A DNA stretch of 64,000 bases, taken from NCBI GenBank assembly GCA_002901265.1, contig PPHI01000012.1:93462-157461 (forward strand). Direction: 5' to 3'. The position numbers were made by a program, and so were the translations under genes. This DNA comes from Rhodopirellula baltica. Its GTDB lineage: Bacteria > Planctomycetota > Planctomycetia > Pirellulales > Pirellulaceae. The notes beneath the pieces were generated by a model. The model worked only from the letters and a program-made list of their open reading frames with translations, was not told where the DNA came from and did no database searches. Shown in pieces: positions 28,557-38,307 of this stretch. Position 1 is the first letter of the stretch. Each line of letters opens with the position of its first letter.

Positions 28557-30497
28557 TTAGCTCTTGACCTCGAAGTCGGCGTCGATCGCGTCGTCATCGT
28601 CGTTGTCGGCTGCTGCCGCACCGGCGGCACCCGAGGCATCGGCGGCTTCCGCTTCACCCGCAGCGGCGGTCTTGTCGTACAAGACTTTGCTGAACGCCTT
28701 GGCGGCGGTTTCGAGTTCTTCGGTCGCTTGCTTGATCGCGTTGACGTCGTCGGTTCCGGATGCCGCTTTGACCTTTTCGATCGCCTTGTTCAAGGGTTCC
28801 TTGTCGGCGTCGGTCAACTTGTCGGCGTGCTCCGACATTTCCTTTTCGAGTTGGTGAACTTGTTGGTTGGCCTTGTTGCGGGCTTCGGCAAGTTCGAACT
28901 GTCGTTTGTCTTCTTCGGCGTTTGCCTCGGCATCACGACGCATGTTTTCGATGTCGTCGTCGCTGAGAGCGCCCGCTTCTTTAATTTCGACAGATGCTTC
29001 TTTGCCGGTTTTCAGTTCCTTGGCCGAAACACTCAGGATACCGTTTTGGTCGATGTCGAATTTGACTTCGATTTGCGGAACCCCACGCGGTTGCGGCGGA
29101 ATGCCTTGCAGGTCGAACTCACCCAGCAGTCGGTTGTGCGCGGCCATCTTGCGTTCCCCTTGGAACACGCGGACGGTGACAGCGGTTTGGCTGTCGGCAG
29201 CGGTGCTGAACACGTTCTTCTTTTCGGCCGGAACAGTTGTGTTGCGTTCGACCAAAGCGGTCATCACACCGCCTTCGGTTTCGATACCGAGGGTCAGCGG
29301 TGTCACGTCCAGCAGCAGAACGTCGGTTCGTTCGCCAGCCAGAACGCTACCTTGGATCGCCGCACCGACCGCAACCACTTCGTCTGGGTTGACGCCTTGG
29401 TGTGGCTCTTTGCCGAAGATCTTTTTAACGACTTCGCGAACCTTAGGAACTCGGGTGCTACCACCGACCAAGACGACTTCGTCGATTTCGCTTGGCGAGT
29501 AACCGGCTTGCTCGAGTGCGTCCATGACGGGGCGACGGCAACGTTCAACGAGCGCGTCGATCAGTTCTTCGAACTTGCTGCGAGTGACCTTCATCGTCAA
29601 GTGTTTTGGACCGCTTTGGTCCATCGTGATGAAGGGCAGGTTGATGTCGGTTTCGGGCAGCGTCGACAGTTCCTTCTTGGCCTTTTCGCAGGCTTCTTGG
29701 AGCCGCTGAAGTGCCATCGGGTCGTTACGCAGGTCAATGCCGTTGTCTTTCTTGAATTCGTTGGCAACGTAGTTGATCAACGCTTCGTCAAAGTCGTCAC
29801 CACCGAGGTGTGTGTCACCCGAGGTACTGATCACTTGGAAGACGCGGCTTTCGTTTTCTTCGTCACCACTGTCGGCAACTTCCAAAACGGAAACGTCGAA
29901 GGTACCACCACCAAGGTCGAAGACGATGATCTTTTCGTCTTTCTTCTTGTCCAGGCCGTACGCCAACGCTGCAGCGGTCGGTTCGTTGATGATCCGGGCG
30001 ACTTCGAGACCGGCGATTTGGCCGGCGTCTTTGGTCGCTTGACGCTGTGCATCGTTAAAGTAAGCCGGTACGGTGATGACCGCCTTGTTGACCTTGTGTC
30101 CCAAGTACGACTCGGCCGATTCCTTCAGTTTGCGAAGGACCTTCGCCGAGATTTCTTGAGGGGTGTACTCTTCGTCGCCAACTTTGATTTTGACGTACTC
30201 GTTGGCCGCCCCGCTGACGCCATAGGGGACCATCTTTTCTTCGGATTCGACTTCGCTGTGACGACGACCCATGAAACGCTTGGCCGAGTAAACGGTGCGC
30301 TGTGGGTTGGTGACAGCTTGACGTCGAGCCGGTTCGCCGACGATCGTTTCTTTCTTGTCGGTGAACGCGACGACGCTGGGGGTCAGTCGGTTGCCTTCCG
30401 CGTTTGGGATGACCTTCGGCTCGCTACCTTCCATGATCGCGACCACGCTGTTGGTCGTTCCGAGGTCGATGCCGATAATCTTTTCGCCTTGAGCCAT
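28557..30497 (-). CDS. dnaK: Chaperone protein DnaK (Hsp70)
   Basis: 646 residues from the ATG at 30497, with GGAG 11 bases upstream; the frame extends further upstream but that part is not DnaK-like. The ATPase domain opens with [18 protein letters not shown] and carries [47 protein letters not shown] and [14 protein letters not shown]. The linker and substrate domain begin at [19 protein letters not shown]. The Ala/Gly-rich tail ends in [14 protein letters not shown], the usual DnaK terminus. It folds nascent and stressed proteins with DnaJ/GrpE, neither of which is nearby, and feeds ClpB. A sigma-54-like promoter lies about 170 bp upstream. Confidence 0.98.
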   Translation of the reverse strand: MAQGEKIIGIDLGTTNSVVAIMEGSEPKVIPNAEGNRLTPSVVAFTDKKETIVGEPARRQAVTNPQRTVYSAKRFMGRRHSEVESEEKMVPYGVSGAANEYVKIKVGDEEYTPQEISAKVLRKLKESAESYLGHKVNKAVITVPAYFNDAQRQATKDAGQIAGLEVARIINEPTAAALAYGLDKKKDEKIIVFDLGGGTFDVSVLEVADSGDEENESRVFQVISTSGDTHLGGDDFDEALINYVANEFKKDNGIDLRNDPMALQRLQEACEKAKKELSTLPETDINLPFITMDQSGPKHLTMKVTRSKFEELIDALVERCRRPVMDALEQAGYSPSEIDEVVLVGGSTRVPKVREVVKKIFGKEPHQGVNPDEVVAVGAAIQGSVLAGERTDVLLLDVTPLTLGIETEGGVMTALVERNTTVPAEKKNVFSTAADSQTAVTVRVFQGERKMAAHNRLLGEFDLQGIPPQPRGVPQIEVKFDIDQNGILSVSAKELKTGKEASVEIKEAGALSDDDIENMRRDAEANAEEDKRQFELAEARNKANQQVHQLEKEMSEHADKLTDADKEPLNKAIEKVKAASGTDDVNAIKQATEELETAAKAFSKVLYDKTAAAGEAEAADASGAAGAAAADNDDDDAIDADFEVKS

Positions 30498-30669
30498 TGA
30501 ATTTGTTCTCCGTGAACGTTGGTATTCGACTTTGGTTGTACGCCGACGGCCTACTGGGGAGGCCGATTTCGCTGGTCGCTTGAGTTGGCGTTTTCTATTC
30601 GTTTCGGCGAGTTCTCCAGGCCACACTGGCCTGTCGATTTCGCCGGCTTTGCAGTCGATGTGGGGAGAA

Positions 30670-30685
30670 AGCAAAGAGCGTGCCA
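30670..30685 (-). promoter_or_regulatory. Sigma-54 (-24/-12) promoter upstream of dnaK
   Basis: Read on the minus strand: TGGCACG CTCT TTGCT, preceded by C. It matches the YTGGCACG-N4-TTGCW consensus at all the conserved positions. It points towards dnaK and would give a leader of about 160 nt. Transcription from it would require an enhancer-binding activator. No CIRCE-type inverted repeat was seen in the same gap. Confidence 0.6.
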
Positions 30686-30931
30686 GTTGCCGAATCCGCT
30701 GTCAGATTCCGGGGCATCACGCATTCACTGCCAACAAAAGTTCAGCTCTTGCCGGGAAGAAACGCGTGTTTTTGCGTTTGGACCGGCCAAATTTGCTTTT
30801 CTGGCAGTCACCAAAAAACGGCGAAATCCTAGCCTGATCGCCCGGTGCCAGATTGACAGACGTGCGTTTTCAACCGGCTTTCAGGCACGTCAGGCGTGCG
30901 ACATTCGCCAGCAGAACCGAACCTGTCGTAC

Positions 30932-32572
30932 TTATTGGGCGGATCGTATCATTTGGTCAAAGTCGAACGATTGGTCGCCCGCGATCCCTTGCTCTGCGAC
31001 TCCCAACTGCTTGGCCAATGCTCGTGAATGTCGCCACATGCGCTCAGTCACCAGTGGTGCTTTGGCATCCCATTCGATCGCGGGATCGAGCAGCGTCGCG
31101 AACGGGCGGTAGTCGTGGCGGTCGACTGCGTTTGCTTGGAGGTGCTTCAGCTGTTCGGCGTATCGCTGTCGCAACCGAGCAAGCTGATCCTGGTGTTTCG
31201 GATCGCCGACGATGTTGACCATTTCCAACGGATCGGATTTCAAGTCAAACAACTCTTCCGCAGGTTCCATTCCGCCCCCGAAACACCAGTAGACGTATTT
31301 GTATTTCTGCGTCACGACGGACATCGAAAATGTTGGCGGTGCGCCCCACATTTGAAAAAGCGGGATGCTCTCGCGGGACAGCGAAGCGTTTGAATCAACG
31401 AGCAAGGGTTTCAAGCTACGCCCATCGATTTGTGCGGGGATCGCTTGCCCTGCGAGATCCAAGATTGTCGGTGCGATGTCAGTGGTCATCGTCAATTCGT
31501 CGCACTGACGCGAGTTGGTTGATGGTGAGTTTGATGTGTCGCGCGGGTCATAAACAATCAATGGGACCTTCGAGCCTTCTTCATACGGCAGCACTTTTCC
31601 ACCCATGCCATGTGCGCCGCAAAAGAATCCGTTGTCGCTTGTGAGGATGATGACGGTGTTGTCCTCGACACCCTGATCGCGAAGAGCCTGGCGGACCATT
31701 CCGATCGCATAGTCAACTCCGTAAATCAGTTGGTGATACTTTCGCATCGTCGCTTGATAACGTTTCGGATCAAAGCCCATGTCATGAAAGAAGGTCAGGT
31801 ACTGCCGACCGAGACGCGATTGCTTGGACAGGTGTTGCGCAGCGTCACGACCGTAGTTCTCTGGTTTCGAAAACGTGACATCGCGATAGACCTCATCGAA
31901 GAACGGGTCTGGGGTAAACGGACGGTGCGGTGCTTTGAAGAACAGGGTCAAACAGAACGGACGAGCATCCGATTTTGATTCGCCGATGAAATCTGTGGCG
32001 AATGCGCCGTAGGCACGCGTCGAATGCGGATAGCGATCGGCGTACTTGGCCAAGTATTTGTTCTTGGCCGTTTGATAGTTGGTTTGTCCTGTCCCGCCGG
32101 CCCACGAATCGAATTGGTTGACTGGCAAGACATCGTACGAACCATCGGCTTCGCTTTTCGATTCCGTTACCGCGAACCCGAATTTGCCACCAAAGCCGGT
32201 CCGGTAGCCTGCGTTGCGCAGCAGCACCGGATACGATTGCTGAAACAGTTCCGGATACATCGGCCCATGGTCAAAGTTGCAGCCGGTCTTGTACTCGTAC
32301 ATCCCCGTCAGCACCGACGCTCGGCTGCCCATGCAGATCGCGGTCGAGTTGTAGTGCCGACGAAATGGAATTCCGTCAGCGGCTAGCTGATCCATATTCG
32401 GCGTGCGAACGTCTGAGTTACCCGTTGCGCCGAGTGAAGCGAAACATTGATCGTCGGTATAGATCATCACAATGTTCGGACGCTTTGCCGTTTCCGCTTT
32501 CGCAGTGGGACTGATCAAGCAGTTGCCCGCGATCAGTACGAACGTGGTGATCACAAACGTAAAACGCTGCAT
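30932..32572 (-). CDS. Exported sulfatase (alkaline phosphatase superfamily)
   Basis: 546 residues with a signal peptide (FVITTFVLIAGNCLISPTAKA). Sulfatase landmarks: RPNIVMIYTDDQ (metal-binding aspartates), TPNMDQLAADG, then ICMGSRASVLTG, the C-x-x-x-R maturation site where cysteine is converted to formylglycine; Gly stands at the position usually occupied by Pro or Ala. TVIILTSDNGFFCGAHGMGGK carries the late DNG motif. Such enzymes remove sulfate from polysaccharides and are abundant in marine planctomycetes. It begins in the dnaK-opposed side of the gap and has no obvious operon partner; the COG0523 gene upstream ends 216 bp away. Confidence 0.93.
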   Translation of the reverse strand: MQRFTFVITTFVLIAGNCLISPTAKAETAKRPNIVMIYTDDQCFASLGATGNSDVRTPNMDQLAADGIPFRRHYNSTAICMGSRASVLTGMYEYKTGCNFDHGPMYPELFQQSYPVLLRNAGYRTGFGGKFGFAVTESKSEADGSYDVLPVNQFDSWAGGTGQTNYQTAKNKYLAKYADRYPHSTRAYGAFATDFIGESKSDARPFCLTLFFKAPHRPFTPDPFFDEVYRDVTFSKPENYGRDAAQHLSKQSRLGRQYLTFFHDMGFDPKRYQATMRKYHQLIYGVDYAIGMVRQALRDQGVEDNTVIILTSDNGFFCGAHGMGGKVLPYEEGSKVPLIVYDPRDTSNSPSTNSRQCDELTMTTDIAPTILDLAGQAIPAQIDGRSLKPLLVDSNASLSRESIPLFQMWGAPPTFSMSVVTQKYKYVYWCFGGGMEPAEELFDLKSDPLEMVNIVGDPKHQDQLARLRQRYAEQLKHLQANAVDRHDYRPFATLLDPAIEWDAKAPLVTERMWRHSRALAKQLGVAEQGIAGDQSFDFDQMIRSAQ

Positions 32573-32611
32573 CGTGACTCTCTTGCGGGCAGACTAATCA
32601 ATGGCAATCAA

Positions 32612-32737
32612 TCAACAGCCTTTCGATTTTCAGATTGGTTCTCTCATCATGCCGCCGCCTGCTCCGTGAAAGGAGCAGCAGAGAACGCTACTTTCGCGGA
32701 GCGAAAGGCGACAATCGAAAATCAGCTGGCTGTTACG
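32612..32737. repeat. Nested palindromic intergenic element
   Basis: Two compact hairpins, CTGCTCC-gtgaaa-GGAGCAG (32659-32678) and CTTTCGC-gga-GCGAAAG (32691-32707), flanked by an imperfect outer inverted repeat (AACAGCC...GATTTTC on the left, GAAAATC...GGCTGTT on the right). It has no coding potential. The GGA triloop is shared with the R1 repeat family. Confidence 0.65.
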
Positions 32738-32788
32738 CAGTCAATCGCCGTGAAATCAATGACGGTCATTCTAGCGGTTTCGTTATGG

Positions 32789-34042
32789 TTAGACGGCAGC
32801 CGTCTCGTCATCTTCGCTGGCGAATTCAATCGCCGGCAACGGATCTTCAAAATTGCTCCAAAGCTCAGGTCCTTGAACGTACTCCAGGTCGGTTAACAGG
32901 CAACTGTCCAGAATCTCGGTGACTCGCGTGGGTTCCATTCCGTTGCCGATGAAGACGAGTTCTTGGTGACGATCGCCGTAGGGACCCTTCATTTTGCTTT
33001 GGATCGATGAGACGATTTCTGGATCATCGGGCCATTCGTCTTGCGGTGCGGCCGCCCACCAGAATCCCGCTGGTGTCATGCGGATCGAGCAACCGGCTTG
33101 CGACCAGTCGTATGCCCAGTCGTTCCTCGAAGCGATCCACATCAGGCCTTTGCTGCGCAGGACACCGGCAAACAAGCCATGGTCGAATTCTTCGTCGAGT
33201 ACCTGCGTGAGTCGTTGCGGGTGGAATGGGCGTTCGCTTCGGTAGACGAAGTGGCTGATGCCGTACTCTTCGGTCTCGGTCTGTTCTTCGCCACGCGGCA
33301 CGGCAAGCCAACCGGGCATCGCTTCAGCTTCGCCGAGTTGGAATCGGCCGGTTCCCATCACTTTTTCGAGCGGCACGCGGCTTTCGCTCGCATGCAAGAT
33401 ATCGGCCTTGGGATTGAGCCGACGGACAATTTGTTCGAGCTGTTCGAGTTCGTACGGTGAGACCAAGTCGGTTTTGTTGAGCAGGATGACGTTGGCAAAC
33501 TCGATCTGATCGACCAGCAAATCGACGATGTTGCGGTCGTCTTCCTCACTGAGTCCGATCTGCCGGTCGGTCAAGTCGTCCCAGGAACCAAAGTCCTTCA
33601 GAAAGTTGCCTGCGTCGACCACGGTTACCATCGTGTCGAGTTCGGCGACGTGTGACAGGCTGTTGCCCTCTTCGTCTTCGAACGTAAACGTTTCGGCGAC
33701 TGGCATCGGTTCGCTAATGCCAGTCGATTCGATCAGCAAGTAATCAAAGCGGCCTTCCCTGGCCAATCTGGACACCTCGATTAACAAGTCTTCTCGAAGG
33801 GTGCAGCAGATGCATCCGTTGCTCATTTCGACCAGCTGTTCGTCAGTACGCGACAAATTCGCATCGCCATCGCGGACGAGTGCCGCATCGATGTTGACTT
33901 CGCTCATGTCATTGACGATCACCGCGACCCGCAAGCCTTGGCGATTGGCGAGGACATGGTTGAGCAGAGTCGTTTTGCCCGCCCCTAGAAATCCGGACAA
34001 GACGGTGACGGGGAGGCGAGTGATAGAGGGATCGAGTTTCAT
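32789..34042 (-). CDS. COG0523 (CobW/ZigA-like) GTP-dependent metal chaperone
   Basis: 417 residues from the ATG at 34042; a start at 34129 would add 29 unrelated residues. G1 motif [14 protein letters not shown] near residue 17, the family's metal-binding CICC inside [13 protein letters not shown] near residue 80, the ESTGISEP switch, and [10 protein letters not shown] as G4. The C-terminal domain continues to a long acidic tail. COG0523 proteins transfer metal to client proteins. The members with CxCC next to a Fur-family gene are usually zinc chaperones induced by zinc starvation. The divergent Fur-family gene and paired palindromes at 34150-34230 support the zinc assignment. Confidence 0.88.
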   Translation of the reverse strand: MKLDPSITRLPVTVLSGFLGAGKTTLLNHVLANRQGLRVAVIVNDMSEVNIDAALVRDGDANLSRTDEQLVEMSNGCICCTLREDLLIEVSRLAREGRFDYLLIESTGISEPMPVAETFTFEDEEGNSLSHVAELDTMVTVVDAGNFLKDFGSWDDLTDRQIGLSEEDDRNIVDLLVDQIEFANVILLNKTDLVSPYELEQLEQIVRRLNPKADILHASESRVPLEKVMGTGRFQLGEAEAMPGWLAVPRGEEQTETEEYGISHFVYRSERPFHPQRLTQVLDEEFDHGLFAGVLRSKGLMWIASRNDWAYDWSQAGCSIRMTPAGFWWAAAPQDEWPDDPEIVSSIQSKMKGPYGDRHQELVFIGNGMEPTRVTEILDSCLLTDLEYVQGPELWSNFEDPLPAIEFASEDDETAAV

Positions 34043-34149
34043 TGGCGTGAGATAGTTGGCGGGTGCTGGCAAACGCGTGAAATCGCCGACGAAAAGGTTC
34101 GCCCGTGTTTGACAGGTGTTCGTCGACATGGATAGCGTGTGATCTTTTT

Positions 34150-34230
34150 AAATGCACAAGAGTTGCATGTGCGTTGCGATTGTATCGGTGTCCCGGTTCG
34201 GTTCAATGAGTAAATGCACAAGAATTGCAT
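34150..34230. promoter_or_regulatory. Paired putative Zur operators
   Basis: ATGCACAAGAGTTGCAT (34152-34168) and ATGCACAAGAATTGCAT (34214-34230) are near-identical 17-bp palindrome-like sites (ATGCA-N7-TGCAT), in the same orientation, 62 bp apart or close to six helical turns. Both carry AA before and GTG after. They lie between the COG0523 GTPase and the Fur-family regulator, so they are the best candidates for its binding sites. Confidence 0.7.
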
Positions 34231-34389
34231 GTGTGAGGTTCGTCGAGGACGCCGCACTTGACCCTCAATTTGGGCGGTCATAGACTTGGCGTGGCAAATG
34301 TTTTGCGGAATATTTGCTGATGAAGGGCAGCGCGTGTCCTTTCAAATCGCCCTGACGATTCGCCAAGAATTCATCGCATTGCAGTCTTT

Positions 34390-34821
34390 ATGAACGACTC
34401 CCCGAGCTCGACTGATTCCATCAAGGACACCATCCGGGCAGCGGGTTTGCGTGCCACGCCAGCGCGATTGGCGACGCTGCAGATGTTGCGTGAAGCGGAT
34501 TCACCGCTGACTCATGCCGAGGTGGCTGATCGTTTGGCGGTCGACGGCGTCGATAAGGCGACGGCCTTTCGCAATCTCAATGATATGACCGAGGCGGGGT
34601 TGCTGCGTCGGACTGAGCTTGGCGATCATGTGTATCGATTCGAAGAGATTGGCCCCGGCGAAAGTGATGCCGAATCGCACCCGCATTTTCTTTGCACCGT
34701 CTGTGGGACCGTTTCTTGTCTCGACACCGTCAAGCTGACCGCGGCCAGTGAGCGTGCCAGTCAAGCGATTGGCGAAGTAACGGAGATCTTGCTTCGCGGT
34801 CGTTGCAATAGCTGCAAATAG
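34390..34821 (+). CDS. zur: Fur-family regulator, probable zinc regulator Zur
   Basis: 143 residues, the normal Fur length. Winged-helix half: IRAAGLRATPARLATLQML and LTHAEVADRLAVDGVDKATAFRNLNDM. Metal-binding half: SHPHFLCTVCGTVSC with the HxH and CxxC ligands, and a final CNSC giving the second structural zinc cysteine pair. Fur-family members cannot be told apart safely by sequence alone. The neighbouring COG0523 zinc-chaperone-type gene and the paired palindromes in the divergent region favour Zur. Phosphatidylserine decarboxylase follows 49 bp downstream, perhaps only by position. Confidence 0.8.
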   Translation: MNDSPSSTDSIKDTIRAAGLRATPARLATLQMLREADSPLTHAEVADRLAVDGVDKATAFRNLNDMTEAGLLRRTELGDHVYRFEEIGPGESDAESHPHFLCTVCGTVSCLDTVKLTAASERASQAIGEVTEILLRGRCNSCK

Positions 34822-34870
34822 TTTCGTTTCCGCCCCCTGCTCTCTCGCCGCGAGTAATTTCGACTCACGC

Positions 34871-35764
34871 ATGGATGACATTGTTTATTTTGATCGCTAC
34901 TCGCGTCAGTATCGGACCGAGTTGGTTTATGGCGATCAAGCGTTGCGTTGGACCTATGGGACACGTACAGGTCGACTCGCTCTTGCCACCGTCGTTCGAC
35001 GTGCGTTCTTTTCGCACTGGTATGGTTGGCGAATGGATCAGCCGCAAACTCGCGAACGCGTCGCTCCGTTCATCATGAAATATGGCTTGGACGCGGATGA
35101 ATTTGTCAAAGCCCCAGAGCAGTTCGAAAGCTTTAACGACTTCTTCGCACGCAAGCTTCGCCCGGAAGCACGTCCGATCGATTCGGCCTCGGACGGGTTT
35201 GTCTTTCCGGCGGACGGGCGGCACTTGTGTGTTCCCGATCTGTCGCAAGCCGGCGGGCTGTTCATCAAAGGTCAGATGTTTGATCTGGCGACGCTGCTGG
35301 ATGATGATTCGTTGACGGATCGTTATCGTGGCGGCAGTTTGTTGCTCTCGCGGCTTTGTCCGACCGATTACCACCGGTTTCATTTTCCCTGTGCCGGAAC
35401 AGCTGGCCCCTGTCGTTTGATCAACGGACCGTTGTACTCGGTCAATCCGATCGCGCTGCGAAAGAACATCCAGATCTTGGCGACCAACAAACGCACGATC
35501 ACCGAGCTGAGAACCGATCACTTTGGAACGGTTCTGCAATTGGAAATTGGAGCAACCTGTGTCGGCAGCATTCGTCAGACCTATGCCGAAAACGCGGCGG
35601 TGCAGAAAGGCGACGAGAAGGGCTACTTCCGCTTCGGCGGTTCATCGACGATTACGATCTTCGAGCCGGGACGCGTTCAGTTTGACGAGGACTTGGTTGA
35701 GCAGTCCGGCAACCAATGCGAACTGTATGCCAAGATGGGCGACCACGCGGGTTCCCTAAGCTAG
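34871..35764 (+). CDS. psd: Phosphatidylserine decarboxylase proenzyme
   Basis: 297 residues. Recognised by FNDFFARKLRPEARPID near residue 90, FPADGRHLCVPDLS, LCPTDYHRFHFPCAG with the conserved histidines, and GYFRFGGSSTITIFE near the C-terminus, where the serine of the GGSS (LGST-like) motif is the autocleavage site that generates the pyruvoyl group. It makes phosphatidylethanolamine at the cytoplasmic membrane. Length and the GGSS variant suit the longer type II branch. No phosphatidylserine synthase is adjacent. Confidence 0.93.
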   Translation: MDDIVYFDRYSRQYRTELVYGDQALRWTYGTRTGRLALATVVRRAFFSHWYGWRMDQPQTRERVAPFIMKYGLDADEFVKAPEQFESFNDFFARKLRPEARPIDSASDGFVFPADGRHLCVPDLSQAGGLFIKGQMFDLATLLDDDSLTDRYRGGSLLLSRLCPTDYHRFHFPCAGTAGPCRLINGPLYSVNPIALRKNIQILATNKRTITELRTDHFGTVLQLEIGATCVGSIRQTYAENAAVQKGDEKGYFRFGGSSTITIFEPGRVQFDEDLVEQSGNQCELYAKMGDHAGSLS

Positions 35765-35771
35765 CTGCCAC

Positions 35772-36236
35772 TTAGCTGCTCGCTTGAAGACGCCAAAAGT
35801 GAGCCGCGAGCCAAAACGCGAACAACGCGACGGGAGTCTCGACATCCTGGTCGTGTAGCGTGATCGTCGCGCGTCGTGTGAATGCGTGGTCAGGAGCGAT
35901 CGTTGTCGCGCATTCGCCGGATTCGCGTTCAAGCATAAAAGTCCGTTTGAACGCTGATGAGGGTTTGAATCGATAGCGATGGTCCGGCGATTCAATGGTT
36001 AGCACCCATCGCCACATCGATTCACGTTCTGCATTGACCAGTTCGAGTTTGTGATCGAACAGCGTCCAGTGCCCGCTGAACATCCCACGCTTTTGAACGG
36101 TTAATTCGTAGCCGTCAATCGTGATTGATCCGCCTTCGCAAAAGACCTTCGACTGAGTTTCCGCAGCAACCTGTGGTCCGGAAATCCGGTAGTCCCACGA
36201 GCAGATTCCTTTCGGCAGGCATCGCAGTTGGGTCAT
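35772..36236 (-). CDS. Hypothetical protein, beta-rich
   Basis: 154 residues, no signal peptide. Not recognised. The sequence alternates short hydrophobic and polar strands (SITIDGYELTVQKRGMFSG, MWRWVLTIESPDHRYRF, RATITLHDQDVETPVALFAF), like an antiparallel barrel or LURP/tubby-type sheet, but I cannot assign a family. It ends 7 bp after the convergent psd gene. The start ATG at 36236 has no clear ribosome-binding site. Confidence 0.65.
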   Translation of the reverse strand: MTQLRCLPKGICSWDYRISGPQVAAETQSKVFCEGGSITIDGYELTVQKRGMFSGHWTLFDHKLELVNAERESMWRWVLTIESPDHRYRFKPSSAFKRTFMLERESGECATTIAPDHAFTRRATITLHDQDVETPVALFAFWLAAHFWRLQASS

Positions 36237-36476
36237 GTCAGGTTTCGTCCGAGATTGCGAAGAAAAGTTCTCTCAAAACAAGGCAGCGTTTCTTCGGTTT
36301 GTGGGCGCTCGAATATCTGTTTGGTTGGCGGTGTCACGTCTTGTTGGGGGACTTGCCGTCAGATTGTGATCGTTTACCCAAATCTCAGGTTACCGGAGTA
36401 GCCAAACGGGCGGGTTACGCGTTTAAAGGCGTATACTTTGATTCTTCTGCACTCGATCGCGAGCACACCCGAGACC

Positions 36477-37679
36477 ATGAAATTCGATGGCGAAAAACGC
36501 AACGCGTTGATCACCGCCTACCGTGTTGGTTTGTATGAGGATTCATTGCCATTTTGGATCAAGCATTCTGTTGATCTGGAATTCGGCGGGTTTATGACAG
36601 CCTTAGATCGGGACGGGACCGTCATCGATACGGATAAATCGGTCTGGCAACAAGGACGTTTTACGTGGTTGCTAGGTGAGCTCTATAACAACGTTCATCC
36701 CCACGAACGTTGGTTACAGCTAGCCATCCATGGTGCGACGTTTTTGGAAAAGCATTGCTTCGATCGTTCTGACGGTCGGATGTGGTTTCATGTCACTCGC
36801 GAGGGGCGGCCGATTCGTAAGCGTCGCTATGCCTATTCGGAAGCGTTCGCGGCGATGGCATTTGCCGAATTGGCAAAGGCAACTGGTGACGACCGTTGGT
36901 CAAGCAAAGCGATCGAGTGTTTCGAACGTTTCGTTCGTCATCGGATTCGTCCATCAAAAGGCGACCCGAAATACACGAAGATTCGACCAATGAAGAGTTT
37001 GGCATTTCCGATGATTGCGATCTCGAGCGCTCGGGAATTGATCTCTTCGATCGGGTACAGCGAAGGTCCTGTTTGGATTTCTCGTTATGTCGATGAAATC
37101 TGCAATCACTTTCTGAAAGCCGAAATCCGTTGTGTGATGGAAACGGTGGGCAAAAACGGCGACATTGTCGATCACTTCGAAGGCCGTTCGTTAAACCCGG
37201 GGCATGCGATCGAAACGGCTTGGTTCCTGATGCGTGAAGGCGACCTGCAAGGAGATCGCCAGTTGATCGAAACGGGGTGCCGGATGCTCGATTGGATGTG
37301 GCAACGCGGTTGGGATCCGATCCACGGCGGGATTTTTTGCGTCGTCGATGTCAACGGTTTGCCAGTTCAAGAATACTGGCACGACATGAAATTCTGGTGG
37401 CCGCAATGCGAAGCCATCGTGGCGACACTGATGGCTTATCGCTTAACCGGAGACTCAAAATACGCGGCGTGGCACCAGCAAGTGCACGACTGGTTTCACA
37501 AGCATTTTCCCGATCCAGAATGCGGCGAGTGCTACGGATACCTAAGACGTGACGGCAGCGTCAGTTCACGAATCAAGGGCAACATGTGGAAAGGGCCCTA
37601 CCACATTCCACGGATGCAATTGATGTGTTTGCAAATGCTGCAAAATGGTCACGAGAACTCTAAGCGAGATTCTGGTTGA
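36477..37679 (+). CDS. N-acylglucosamine 2-epimerase / cellobiose epimerase family
   Basis: 400 residues from the ATG at 36477. The (alpha/alpha)6 barrel of AGE/CE epimerases is visible through WIKHSVDLEFGGFMTALDRDG, KSVWQQGRFTWLLGEL, YAYSEAFAAMAFAELAKATG, NPGHAIETAWFLM (active-site HxxE), EYWHDMKFWWPQCEAIVA and the C-terminal KGNMWKGPYHIPR with the catalytic histidine. It should epimerise an aldose at C2, but whether the substrate is N-acylglucosamine or a disaccharide cannot be told. The C-terminus overlaps the convergent carbonic anhydrase gene by 20 bp. Confidence 0.88.
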   Translation: MKFDGEKRNALITAYRVGLYEDSLPFWIKHSVDLEFGGFMTALDRDGTVIDTDKSVWQQGRFTWLLGELYNNVHPHERWLQLAIHGATFLEKHCFDRSDGRMWFHVTREGRPIRKRRYAYSEAFAAMAFAELAKATGDDRWSSKAIECFERFVRHRIRPSKGDPKYTKIRPMKSLAFPMIAISSARELISSIGYSEGPVWISRYVDEICNHFLKAEIRCVMETVGKNGDIVDHFEGRSLNPGHAIETAWFLMREGDLQGDRQLIETGCRMLDWMWQRGWDPIHGGIFCVVDVNGLPVQEYWHDMKFWWPQCEAIVATLMAYRLTGDSKYAAWHQQVHDWFHKHFPDPECGECYGYLRRDGSVSSRIKGNMWKGPYHIPRMQLMCLQMLQNGHENSKRDSG

Positions 37680-38307
37680 TCGCGACACGGTACGCTTCGG
37701 CGATTTCGGTTGGGCCGGTAATCGTCACGTTGAGGTCTTTCAGCAAGCCGTCGCCGATGCCGTAGATCCAGCCGTGAACGGCTAAGTCTTGGCGGCTTTC
37801 CCAGGCCTCTTGGACCACGGTTGAGTGGCAGACGTTGTAGGCTTGTTCGACGACGTTCAGCTCACAAAGGCGATCGATCATTTCGCCTTCGTTTTCGATC
37901 GCTCGCAAGACCGAGTCGTGCTTTTGGCGAACGTCGCGGATGTGGCGGAGCCAGTTGTCGATCAGACCTAAGTGGTGATTTTGACTGGCCGCCTTGACGC
38001 CGCCGCAGCTGTAGTGGCCACACACGATGATGTGTTTAACCTTCAGCACGTTGACGGCGAATTCGATCACGCTTTGGCAATTGAAATCACTGTGGACAAC
38101 CACGTTGGCAATGTTGCGGTGGACGAACACGTCGCCGGGCAACAGACCTAGGATTTGGTTGGCGGGGACTCGGCTGTCAGCACATCCGATCCACAGAAAT
38201 TCGGGGCTCTGGCCTTTGGAAAGCTTGTCGAAAAAGTCGGGGTCGCTTTCGTTAACGCTTTGGACCCACTTGCGATTGTTTTCAATGAGCTGGGGCAGTA
38301 GTCGCAT
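37660..38307 (-). CDS. can: Beta-class carbonic anhydrase
   Basis: 215 residues. Zinc and active-site motifs: FLWIGCADSRVPANQI (Cys, Asp-Arg dyad) and IIVCGHYSCGGVKAA (His and Cys ligands). GDVFVHRNIANVV between them is standard. It interconverts CO2 and bicarbonate in the cytoplasm. The C-terminal coding end overlaps the 3' end of the epimerase gene by 20 bp in the convergent orientation, so the two transcripts would be partly antisense to each other. Confidence 0.96.
   Translation of the reverse strand: MRLLPQLIENNRKWVQSVNESDPDFFDKLSKGQSPEFLWIGCADSRVPANQILGLLPGDVFVHRNIANVVVHSDFNCQSVIEFAVNVLKVKHIIVCGHYSCGGVKAASQNHHLGLIDNWLRHIRDVRQKHDSVLRAIENEGEMIDRLCELNVVEQAYNVCHSTVVQEAWESRQDLAVHGWIYGIGDGLLKDLNVTITGPTEIAEAYRVAINQNLA

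Noticed and set aside
28728..30500. A 590-residue frame opposite dnaK
   Set aside because: Antisense shadow of dnaK; long frames opposite dnaK are a known artefact.
30498..30931. CIRCE element or small gene upstream of dnaK
   Set aside because: No TTAGCACTC-type inverted repeat was found, and the short frames there have no ribosome-binding site or motif.
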